64,000 nucleotides of DNA from Rhynchopus sp. YZ270_cl-10 (Eukaryota > Euglenozoa > Diplonemea > Diplonemida > Diplonemidae): the NCBI GenBank assembly GCA_964035575.1, contig OZ037896.1:62001-126000 (forward strand), in the 5' to 3' direction. Shown in pieces: positions 55,946 through 64,000 of this stretch; the stretch's first letter is position 1; every line of letters begins with the position of its first letter. Under the pieces are notes generated by a model. The model was given only the letters and a program-made list of their open reading frames with translations. It ran no database searches and had not been told where the DNA came from. The position numbers and the translations under genes are program-made.

Positions 55946-57240
55946 TCACAGCTTGTCCCCAAAGTACTCAATTCTCTCAACGAGGAGGTCGATGTCCTTT
56001 GTGGACGTGACGGAGGAGTTGAAGATCGGGCGGAAGAAGTTCGGGAGGTCGCCTTGCGGCTGGTAGTTGACGTACACGATGCCCTCCTCACAGAGGCTGC
56101 GGCGGATGCTGTAACTGTTTCGTAATGTCAGAAGCAACCTCACTCACTGTTGTGTCGGTACAGATGTGTTGTCTTCATATTGTTTCCGTTGTAATTCGAC
56201 GACAGAACCACACGCGAACACGGCGAGATCGCAAACCACCCACTGCTGACTGGGATCACAAGAACACAGGACATGCTTGCCACATCATACTGGTGCAGAC
56301 TAAAGTTACCCTCAGTGCGGCAACTAACGACAAAGTACTTCCCACAAGGCGTGAACTGTACGCGCAGGACCCCTTCCACATCAACGCTGCCAAGACCCGC
56401 ACCACTCCAATCAAAGAGGTGCACGAATCCACGTGAGTCCCCCACAGCAAAAGCAGAGGCAGACTGCGAAACAGCAACACACCCCGCTACCGGCACACAT
56501 GCCACATTGACACCTGTGTTGACATCCCACACACGTGTGGTATACTCCGCTCTGGAAGAGGTGATCACCCACCCACCACAGTGCGACACCGACACTCTCT
56601 CGCATCCCTTGTGCGAGAGAGAGCGGAGCAACGTCAGGTCTTCGTCATACACAGAGACGCCGTCTTTGCCTCGGGAGACAACAACACTGCCACACGCGAA
56701 CACAGACTCTGAAGTCCCTTCGACTTTGCGGAGCACCTCCCCACCCGGAAGCGCAACCTCACGGAAGTGATCCGTACACGGCAGGTAGTAGCGTGTCTTG
56801 CACCGTGAGATGGCAGGCAGTCCGGCAGTAACGTCCACTTCGAACGAGAACAAAGGTTTGAAGGTTTCTGTATCGAAGCAGCCAATACGTCTTTCGGGAT
56901 ACTTAGAGCACACATAGTTGCAGATCTTGCCACACTGCGACAGCGAAACACCGTGGAATCTCCAACCGGCCACTTCCTGCTCCATCCTGTATTCATCAGG
57001 ACACCGAATATCAGCACAGGGAATGGCAAGCACAACCTGCACACCTGATTCGAACGCAGTGTCCTGCAGACGGCACGTCTCCTCCAGCACCTGCGTGCCG
57101 ATGCGCATCTCGACAGACGCAGGCAAGACAGCAAGCGCCGTGCACGCAACCTCCTTTGCCGCTGCAACGTCCACATCGCACGGCACCTCCACTGTCGCAG
57201 ACACGCCTGACTCTTCCAGCACAAAGGTCACATCCATCAT
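55946..57240 (-). CDS. UBL-WD40 protein, array copy 8
   Basis: Predicted protein identical to copies 5-7. It is the 5'-most intact gene on the transcribed strand. Its upstream spacer (57241-57855) is type B, differing from the other B spacer by at least one base (CATACAGCC against CATATAGCC). Confidence 0.8.
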
Positions 57241-57855
57241 TTTGTTTCCTTCGTGAGGCTAACGGGGAGTGTGATGAGGTGGGTGGGGTTCTGTTGAGCG
57301 TGTTTTGTGGTGGGAAAAAAGAGAAGTTAGGGAAGACAACCAGCACACCCAGCTTGCTCATTTGTGCGACACACTGGGGAATGTAGAGGAGGTGGGATGC
57401 TCAACATCTCACGCAGCAAGGGATGAGTACCACGCGTACCTAATAGTAGACAGAGTGTAGATCTCCCCTGCAAGCCATCCCATGGAAAGAATCGCCTTTT
57501 TGCGGTCCGCTAAAATCGTCTTCCAATCAAGAAGAAAGTGAAGTTGAAAGTGCAAACGAAGAAAAGCAAGGCGGGTGGATTGGATTTTTGTGTATACTTT
57601 GGAGCGGTTTTCCTTTTGTGTGCGTTCCATACAGCCTGTTCTCTGTGTTAAAAGGCCAGGACGGGTTCTTATGCAAGTAAACGACACAGAAACCATGAGA
57701 AAAATGCAGACACGCCGCAACGGATACAGGAACAACACACCACACCTCTTCTTTCTTTGAAATCATACGTTTTGCTTCCCCCTCGCTCCTATAGGACAGT
57801 CTCCTGTTCTTTATTTTTGCACATATCTTTTTTTGATAGATATTTTCAACCCTCC

Positions 57856-58110
57856 TCACAGCTTCTCCCCAAAGTACTCAATTCTCTCAACGAGGAGGTC
57901 GATGTCCTTTGTGGACGTCACGGAGGAGTTGAAGATCGGGCGGAAGAAGTTTGGGAGGTCGCCTTGCCCCGCGTAGTGTGCAGGGACTATCCAATCGGCA
58001 GAGAAGAAAGTGAAGTTGATAGTGCAAACGAAGAAAAGCAAGGTGGATTGCCTTTTTTGTGTATACATTTGAGCCGTTTTCTTTTTGTTTACGTTCCTTA
58101 CATACTTGTA
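57856..58110 (-). pseudogene. Truncated ninth array unit
   Basis: 57856-57966 matches the 3' part of the terminal exon (the NFFRPIFNSSVTSTKDIDLL region ending in FGEKL and stop). At 57967 the match breaks and the sequence jumps to spacer-like DNA (AAGAAAGTGAAGTTGATAGTG, then TGCCTTTTTTGTGTATAC) up to about 58110. The whole WD40 and UBL coding part is missing. This deletion junction marks the right edge of the array. Confidence 0.8.
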
Positions 58111-58189
58111 GCTAACTAGCCGTGGTACGTGGCGATTTGGTTTCCCAAAAGAAAGAAAAAAATCGGCCGGAAAGAAATCTTTTTTACCC

Positions 58190-58450
58190 AGGAAAAAAAT
58201 TTTTACCCAGGGAAAAAATTTTCCCCCCAGGAAAAAACTTTGCCTCGGGCAATAAATTTGCCTCAGGAAATAAATTTGCCTCAGGAAATAAATTTCCCTC
58301 AGGCAATAAATTTCCCTCAGGAAATAAATTTCCCCCAGGAAATAAATTTGCCTCAGGAAATAAATTTCCCTCAGGAAATAAATTTCCCTCAGGAAATAAA
58401 TTTGCCTCAGGAAATAAATTTCCCCCAGGAAATAAATTTGCCTCAGGCTA
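58190..58450. repeat. 18-bp satellite (CCTCAGGAAATAAATTTG)n, left part
   Basis: About 11-12 tandem copies from 58243, with degenerate units (CCCAGGAAAAAAATTTTTA) before that. Variants alternate CCTCAGG/CCCCAGG and TTTG/TTTC. Interrupted at 58450 by an inserted element; the array resumes at 58843. Confidence 0.92.
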
Positions 58451-58840
58451 AGGGAGCCTATACCGGTAATTTAGGCTCCTTTTGATTTTAAATTGAAATT
58501 TCTAAGTCTTTTTTGACCTACGACCCCGGCAATGCATTTTTTGGGACTCTGTGGACTCAAATGAGCAAAAATTTAAACAAAATGCTGCCCGTTGGCACAT
58601 TTAAACGCACATTTTGTTGAAAATTGTCATTTTACACTGGATTTGCCTTTGCCATTTTCAGTTTGCAGATTTTTTTCAAAAAAATATTTGAAGAAAAAAG
58701 GCTCAAAAGTGCCTGAAACCCGGCGGAAAGTGATTTTTGGTGAGGTATATGGGGTAGTTTCATCTATTTTTGGGTTTTTTTGCCGAAAGGCGCCAAATTT
58801 TCCGAGCCAAATGAAGGAATAGCCGGTGCATAGGCTCCCC
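58451..58840. mobile_element. 390-bp DNA transposon-like element with TA duplication, inside the satellite
   Basis: Inverted ends AGGGAGCCTAT-ACCGG (58451) and, reading inward from the right end, GGGGAGCCTATGCACCGG (58840). A TA dinucleotide lies on both sides (58449-58450, 58841-58842), and the 18-bp satellite continues on either side, so the insertion is clear. No coding capacity. TA targets suit Tc1/mariner-type elements, but the ends match no family I know. Confidence 0.75.
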
Positions 58841-58842
58841 TA

Positions 58843-58905
58843 CTCAGGCAATAAATTTCCCCCAGGAAATAAATTTGCCTCAGGCAATAAATTTCCTTCC
58901 AGGAT
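58843..58905. repeat. 18-bp satellite, right part
   Basis: About three further units of the satellite at 58190-58450 (CTCAGGCAATAAATTTCCCC...) after the inserted element. Confidence 0.85.
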
Positions 58906-59800
58906 ATGCACCTGAGGAACTGGGTTGCATCCTGTACCTTGAATTTTTTTTGCCTGCGGCGCCATTTTTTCATTTTTTGCTTCGCAAAAAAGGGTTCGTT
59001 GAGTAACTCTGGTGACAGGGATTACGGAAATCTATACGTGAATTGTTTTGAAAAGGTGGAATCCGTACGTGTCCATACGTGGTAATTTGAGTTTTGGATT
59101 GAGGCTGGGGTGGGGTTAGGTGAGGAGTGGGGCTCTGCCCACCTCTCACCTACCCCCACAGAATTCTATTTTTAGAAGACAATTTTCTTCTATTTTACCG
59201 GAAAAGGAAGATGCACTGCGGCGCGAGCTTTCAACCCACCCTTCCCGCGACATAGTAGGCAATTTTAAGCGCAATTTTTAGAAATGTTGCGTACCGTGGC
59301 TTCGCTAGAAACTTTCGTTTTATCAAAATATGGAAGTAAAATTTACGGAACTGGACGATAGTTACCAACAAAAGTGCCATTTTGTGTCAACATTTTAAAG
59401 AAATGTTGCGTACCGTGGCTTCGCCAGAACCTTTGGGAAGCAATGAGGAGTGAGAAAGAAGGATAAGGGCAAAGAAAAAAGTAGCGTACCATGCGCCTGC
59501 GGCGCAAGCTTGCATTACATCCTTTCCATGACATAGTTTGGCTGTAAAAAAAGGTGCAATTGTAAGCGCATTTTTTAGAAATGTTGCGTACCGTGGCTTC
59601 GCCACGAGTTTAACACTGAAAAGATGGGGAATATTCTTGAACGCGCTGTTGCCCTGTTTCTCAGCAACAAGCGTCACAGATTCAAGAGAAAACGGAGGTG
59701 TTCCTGCTGATGGCGGAGGAGTTGGAAAACGTCGCTCCCCCCGTATTTGTTTCCGGAATTGAGCTTCTGAGGACCTTTTTCGCGCGAAGCGCGAAAAATT
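58906..59800. repeat. Cluster of repeats related to the 16.7-kb hAT-type element
   Basis: 58917-58985 reads, inverted, the modules seen in the element at 16740-17463: AACTGGGTTGC...CTGTACCTT, TTGCCTGCGGCGCCATTTTT and TTTTTTGCTTCGCAAAAAA. The sequence AGAAATGTTGCGTACCGTGG then CTTCGC occurs at about 59279, 59399 and 59578, and inverted at about 16975-17000 within that element. Segments about 59215-59310 and 59495-59605 are diverged copies of each other. A hairpin TTTTCGCGCGAAGCGCGAAAA lies near 59778. No ends or target duplication could be set. Confidence 0.6.
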
Positions 59801-60027
59801 TTTTTTGCCAAAAAGAAAGAAATTGGGCGTGGGATTCTAAAATTTTTCGGGAAAAACGGCATATTTAGCGATAAGTATGGTTCCTTATAGCCTTTACTCT
59901 GTGTTAAAAACAATACCAAAATTACAAACCAGAACCACCACCCCCACAAGCGTAAGCTTTGAGGCATTGTGTTGGTTCTTATAAGTATACCACTCCCCAC
60001 CCTCGTCCCCCCCCTCGCCGTCGTCCC

Positions 60028-62896
60028 TCACGAAATGCATCTCAGGAGCCCGTACCCCTTCTGCGGGTCGCTGCGACGTTCTGACTCCATCGCTGCCCAC
60101 AGGCTGAAGATGCGGTTGCAGTCCTCGTCTGCGTAGTTCTGTCTGATGTACTGCGGCCCGCTTATCTGAGGGTGTTTTGTGGTGTGGTGTTCGCAAGCAA
60201 AGTGAAGAACAGATCTCAGAGATAACCAGGGGAAATTCTTGCGCAGAACATAGCCCCAAATTGTGCGTTAAAAAGCAGTTGTGGGTAGCCCCAAAGAGCG
60301 GAGCGCTTTGCGTTTTTATTTTTGAAAAGCAGAGAATATGATGCATGCAACCAACAGTGTCCAGTGCGGACAGCAGAGGACCCTAGCCAGGCTAGGGGGC
60401 GTTCCTTCGCCATACTGTGCAGACAAACGAAAAGTTCGTCGATGTTCGTCGACGAACATCGACGAACCATTTCCCCAGACCCACGAACTAATGGTTCGTC
60501 TGCATGGGAAGTTAGGGGGGGAGACGTGTATGAAAATGATGAGCTGTGAGGCATGCGGTGGAATGCGCATGGGGGTGCAAAGTGGAGTGCATGAAATGGT
60601 TCGAAAAAGGTTGGAAAGATGAATACACCTCACACCTCTTCCACAACAGCGTTCCTCTTTTTGGAGGCCAGTTTCCTCACAGCGTTTCGGGATAATGTCA
60701 TTTCCTCTTTACTGTCAATAAAAGGGTAGCCCATACCAGCCCGCCGTCCCAGGTTACGTTCAGATCAAAGCCACGTTTGATGAGGAGCTCAAGAAGCGGG
60801 ATCTTGCTGTTCTGCACTGCAAAGGGGAGGAGGTCCTGCGTCTTCTGTGGTGGGAGTGTGGTTTATTGTCATGATCTTTTTTAGACGCGGCAGATTTGTT
60901 TGATACATACCTGATACTTCAACTGGCGGACCTGCGGAGGGAGCTTGCACTCATCGAGGAGGTAGACCACAGCGTCGACGTCGTCTGCCATGACAGCCTT
61001 GTAGAGGAACGTGTCGTCGTAGACAAGCAGGCGGTTCTTTGCTGTCGTCTTGAGTGCCTCGACAGAGTCCTTCTGTGCCAGCGCCTTCTCCGCCTCAAGG
61101 CGGTACTTCTCCTGGTGCACACAGTGCTTGACACACTCATCCTTCCCTCCACGGTCACTCTGCTGCAAGATAATATCATAGCAATGGCTTACCAGGTAGT
61201 GCTCCAGGTCTGGCGACAGCTTCGGCACAATATCCGTCAAAAACGGCTTCAACTCGACCAGCCCCAATGGACGCAAAAACTCACGCGCAGTTTCAATCAC
61301 CTTCATCTGTGCCTCTGGCACTGCCAAGGGGAGGTGCATGTACAGCAGATGCGGCCAGCCTACGGGGTCCGTCAGGGCTCTTGGTTGGTTGAGTTTGAAT
61401 TGCAGAAGGTTGTCGAAAAGGAGCGCGGTGCCACGGTGATAGTCGAGCATCAGAAGGAGAAGCGCGATGTCGGAGCAGCGGAGCTGCAGGCTGCACGGTG
61501 GGGTGTCACGTGGTGCGTAGCACGACGTCAGGATTGGATCCGTCGCGTCTCGCTCGAGGCGCGACTTCTTCGGGATAATACCCACCAAAGGTGCAGGAGT
61601 GAGCACAATGTCAAATGTCTTCCGCGGTGCATGCGCCTGTGTCCACTTTTGAACACGAATTGGCAGGTCCTCTACAGCAACACCACGACATACGTACAGC
61701 ACCTGGTCGTCCAGTCTAAAGCGCCACCCATAGTTCTCAGTATAGAAGATGTGGTAGCAGCCCTCCCCCTTGACTGGGTCGCCCTTCCAGTAGCGTGGCT
61801 TGCCGCCTTCCTCACCACGCTTGCGGTAACGTCCGCTGATCGCTTCGTCCTCGCACAGTACGGCGATCTCCTTTGGGTACGGCTTCTGCTCTGCTGTTTC
61901 GTATGTGAGCACCTTGGCCATGAAGGGTGGTAGTGTGACGCGGTGCTCAGATTTGTCTTCTTCGTCTTCTTCAGGGGGTGGTGCGCTGAGTCGTGCGAAG
62001 GTGGCTGGGGTGCAGCGTGCCAGCATCTTGGTGAAGAGAAGGACGTCGTGTTGGTACTGAATGTCGTCCGCACAGATGTGCTGCACAGCGAGCCCTGCAG
62101 CGGACCAATCCTTCATGATGTCTGCGTAAAACGTTGCAGAGTCGGGCTGTCTCTCTCTTATGATGAGTGGGCGGCCAAAGAAAGTTTGATATGCAACCTG
62201 AAAGCTGCGTTCAGGGTTTTCCTCCAAGGCAGCCCGCACCGCCATCAGAAACATATTGTTGAAATCTCTTGAGTCCGGGGCAAGCGTGGTGCCACAGAAG
62301 GAGACGAGAGCGTCCAGTGTGGTCTCCTGCTTTGCCAGGAAGAAGGCTGCGCACTGTGTCGACTGCGAGACCACGAGGGACAGCAGGTCGCACCGGATCT
62401 GTGGGGGTGCGACCTCCTCTACGGGGCTGGCGTCTTCTGCGGCGCCTGCTTCAGGCTCTTCGGGCTCCTCGCCTTCTTCGTCTTCTTGCTCGGGGGTGCC
62501 GCTTTCTTCGTTGTCGCCTTCTGCCTCTTCTGGCTTGTCTGGGACTAGGATCTTTGCGTCCCACGCACCGTCGTCGGTCTTCTCAAGGACCATCATGAGG
62601 TTGATGCTCTGCTGTGGTGGGAGTGGTGCGTCCTCGTCGTCGTCGCCAGTGGTGTTGCCGGAAAGTGCTTTCTTTGTCCAGTATAGGTCGTCGTGCAGTG
62701 CGTGCAGGGCCCAGCGCTCCAAGCCCTCGCAAAGGTGGACACGTGCCTTGTATCCATGTGCTGGCCCGAGGCAAACATTAATGTGCTCGCGGATCTCCTT
62801 CTCAGCAGGCTCGACAATCGGCTCGTCCTGCGGCTCGTCAGCGTCGGCGTCTTCTTCGTTTTCGTTTTCAGGGTCGATTTGTTCGTCGTCGGACAT
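60028..62896 (-). CDS. Acidic protein of unknown family with ankyrin-like C-terminus, at least three exons
   Basis: Exon 1, 62896-60911 (662 codons), ends at CAG/GTATGT; a 66-nt intron ends CCACCACAG, and exon 2 starts at 60844 in phase 0 (KTQDLLPFAVQNSKIPLLEL). The last exon, 60165-60028, follows CACCCTCAG and ends GLLRCIS. Between them, minus-strand 60720-60636 is coding-like (FIDSKEEMTLSRNAVRKLAS) with donor GAAGAG/GTGTGA, but it is out of frame with exon 2, so another small intron or an indel is missing from my model. The N-terminus is very acidic (residues 1-40 and 125-165). The middle is globular without a motif I recognise. Near residues 625-700, FLYKAVMADDVDAVVYLLDE and LLPFAVQNSKIPLLELLIKR look like two ankyrin repeats. 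Function unknown. Confidence 0.65.
60382..60396. repeat. 15-bp palindrome CCTAGCCAGGCTAGG, first copy
   Basis: 7-bp arms around a central A. The same 15 bases recur at 63408-63422, with ACCC before both. Possibly the end of a small dispersed element. Confidence 0.7.
60434..60467. repeat. Perfect 34-bp palindrome
   Basis: GTTCGTCGATGTTCGTC followed directly by its reverse complement GACGAACATCGACGAAC, no spacer. Further GTTCGTC/GACGAAC-related words occur just downstream (GAACTAATGGTTCGTC near 60486). It lies in the intron before the last exon of the acidic protein gene. Confidence 0.95.
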
Positions 62897-63821
62897 TGTG
62901 AAGGGTTTTTTGGGTTGTGTTGAGTGTTGAGTGCTGAGGGTGGTTGTTGAGTGAAGTGATGAAAAATCAGATTCGTAACATCGTAAACGAGTTTGCGAAG
63001 CTATGGAAGAAAGTGGCTGGGGAAAAAAAAGACTTTGAAAATAGTTGGAGTTGGAGTTGGGAAAAAAAGGGGTATTGTGTCATTTTGTTCTTTTTGGAAA
63101 ACCTCACCTTTATCGTTGTGAGTTTACATCATTTTTGCAGTTGTTTTCTTCTTGACCTCCACCAAGCTCCATTGCCAGTGGACAAAACGGAGAACGTGTC
63201 TTTTTATTTCGGTTTCCACGACTTTTGCTCCGTAGATTTTGTTTGTTTGTTTGTTTTTTTGGATTTTAGTCTTTTTTTTCACGCATCGCTTAATTTTTCG
63301 ATTTTGGTTGTTTTACTAACAGGGACGACCCTCCAATAGACGCTTGTTAGTTGTTGTCCCCTTCCCTCCCACCCCACCCCTAGCCCACCCCATTTATTTC
63401 CGAGAACCCTAGCCAGGCTAGGACACTCTGATCTGTCAAGCATCCCTTTTTTTTTTCAAAATACTCTCAATTTTTTTATTTCGCTCTTTCCTTTGTTCTT
63501 CTTTTTAAGGAATGCGATTGTGTGCTAGCACCTTCCAACAAAAGAAAAAAGGAGAGCGTGATTTTGGAGGGAAAAAAAGAGAAATCAGAAAAGCTTTTCA
63601 AGCCTTTTGCCTACAAAGATGAACAGAGCGCTCCCATGCGTTCATTTTTGCTTTTCTGTGTACAGAGACGCACTGCTTGAAGCTTGAACCACTTCCGCAC
63701 AGCGGAAAATGTGATCACAACCCCACCCTGACACCCAACCCATGGTACCCATTATTTTCTTTTTTGGGATCCCCCAAAATGGGGTGTACCAAAAAAAAAG
63801 AATAAGGGGTTGTTGCCCCGC
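62897..63821. other. Intergenic region
   Basis: About 900 bp, T-rich, without a supported gene; a plus-strand frame (62944-63339) is Phe/Val-rich translated spacer. Holds the second copy of the CCTAGCCAGGCTAGG palindrome (63408-63422). Confidence 0.5.
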
Positions 63822-63923
63822 TTAGACAGGCTTAAGATCAGGTGGTGCCATCCGCCACACGTTCTTGTAACGTCCGTCAATGGTTCTGTCCATGTCCACA
63901 ACCAGGTCGTCAATCGGCCAGTC
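63822..63923 (-). CDS. Terminal exon of a gene extending past the right edge
   Basis: After a good acceptor (TTTTCTATTCAACAG, AG at 63925-63924) the minus strand encodes DWPIDDLVVDMDRTIDGRYK then NVWRMAPPDLKPV and TAA (63824-63822). The frame is uninterrupted from the acceptor, codon use and G+C match neighbouring exons, and the flanks are A/T-rich. The rest of the gene lies to the right of the window, beyond an intron of at least 75 bp. No family can be named from 33 residues. Confidence 0.5.
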   Translation of the reverse strand, partial: DWPIDDLVVDMDRTIDGRYKNVWRMAPPDLKPV

Positions 63924-64000
63924 CTGTTGAATAGAAAAGGTTTGAAATAAAAGAGAAGTTGAAAGTGAAAACGCTGTTGATTCGGTTTTGGAGTCCGAGG

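Larger units (their letters stand above)
35552..58110. repeat. Tandem array of UBL-WD40 gene units (8 genes, 1 truncated)
   Basis: Each unit is a minus-strand gene plus a spacer. Start codons lie at 36904, 38975, 47557, 49578, 51494, 53408, 55324 and 57240. The last four intervals are 1916, 1914, 1916 and 1916 bp, and those units are almost base-identical. Spacers contain shared blocks (AATCGCCTTTTTGCG, CATACGTTTTGCTTCCCCC). Between copies 4 to 8 and beyond, two spacer versions alternate as A, B, A, A, B: A reads ...GGCCTTTTGTGTATATTTTG, B reads ...GGATTTTTGTGTATACTTTG. That pattern implies duplication of multi-unit blocks or unequal exchange. Transposons at 39022-45624 split copies 2 and 3. 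Confidence 0.93.

Overview
The window is nuclear DNA of a motile single-celled eukaryote. Coding regions are G+C-rich and spacers A/T-rich with long homopolymers. Genes are interrupted by very short introns (about 45-66 nt, most opening GTATGT or similar and closing CAG), with a few longer ones. A DNAI7/CASC1 (IC97)-like inner-dynein-arm gene implies a flagellum. Every host gene I can support lies on the minus strand. Most start codons have a pyrimidine-rich stretch ending in AG roughly 10-30 nt upstream. One-strand gene order, such AG sites and conventional cis introns together resemble the polycistronic, trans-splicing style of Euglenozoa (diplonemids or euglenids), but I see no spliced-leader gene, so this placement is inference.

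Layout. 1-1.8 kb: secreted multi-CUB protein, cut by the left edge. 2.4-6.4 kb: tandem pair of GT61-like glycosyltransferases. 7.8-9.5 kb: large ankyrin protein. 9.9-14.1 kb: two coiled-coil proteins, the second spliced. 14.7-16.1 kb: GT92-like glycosyltransferase with a PAN/apple-like tail. 16.7-17.5 kb: short hAT-type element with an 8-bp target duplication. 17.9-19.1 kb: ankyrin-TPR protein whose intron holds a (TTACG)n array. 19.6-22.4 kb: five-exon coiled-coil protein. 24.3-25.4 kb: ubiquitin-like plus ankyrin membrane protein. 26.7-29.1 kb: DNAI7. 31.6-35.2 kb: a six-exon gene joining a ubiquitin-like domain, a proline-rich linker, a coiled coil and a CesT (type III secretion chaperone)-like domain.

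35.5-58.1 kb is a tandem array of eight genes (plus a truncated ninth) for proteins with a ubiquitin-like N-terminus and a WD40-like propeller. Four consecutive copies encode identical proteins. The spacer between copies 2 and 3 was invaded by a 6.6-kb hAT element, into which a second, apparently complete hAT element (665-aa transposase, one 46-nt intron) then inserted. The right flank holds an 18-bp satellite split by a TA-flanked element, a repeat cluster related to the 16.7-kb element, a 671-codon gene with an ankyrin-like tail, and the last exon of a gene running off the right edge.

The most unusual theme is that weakly similar ubiquitin-like N-terminal modules head three different gene types here (WD40, ankyrin, CesT). 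The proteins are plausibly adaptors or scaffolds, and the WD40 branch has expanded very recently.
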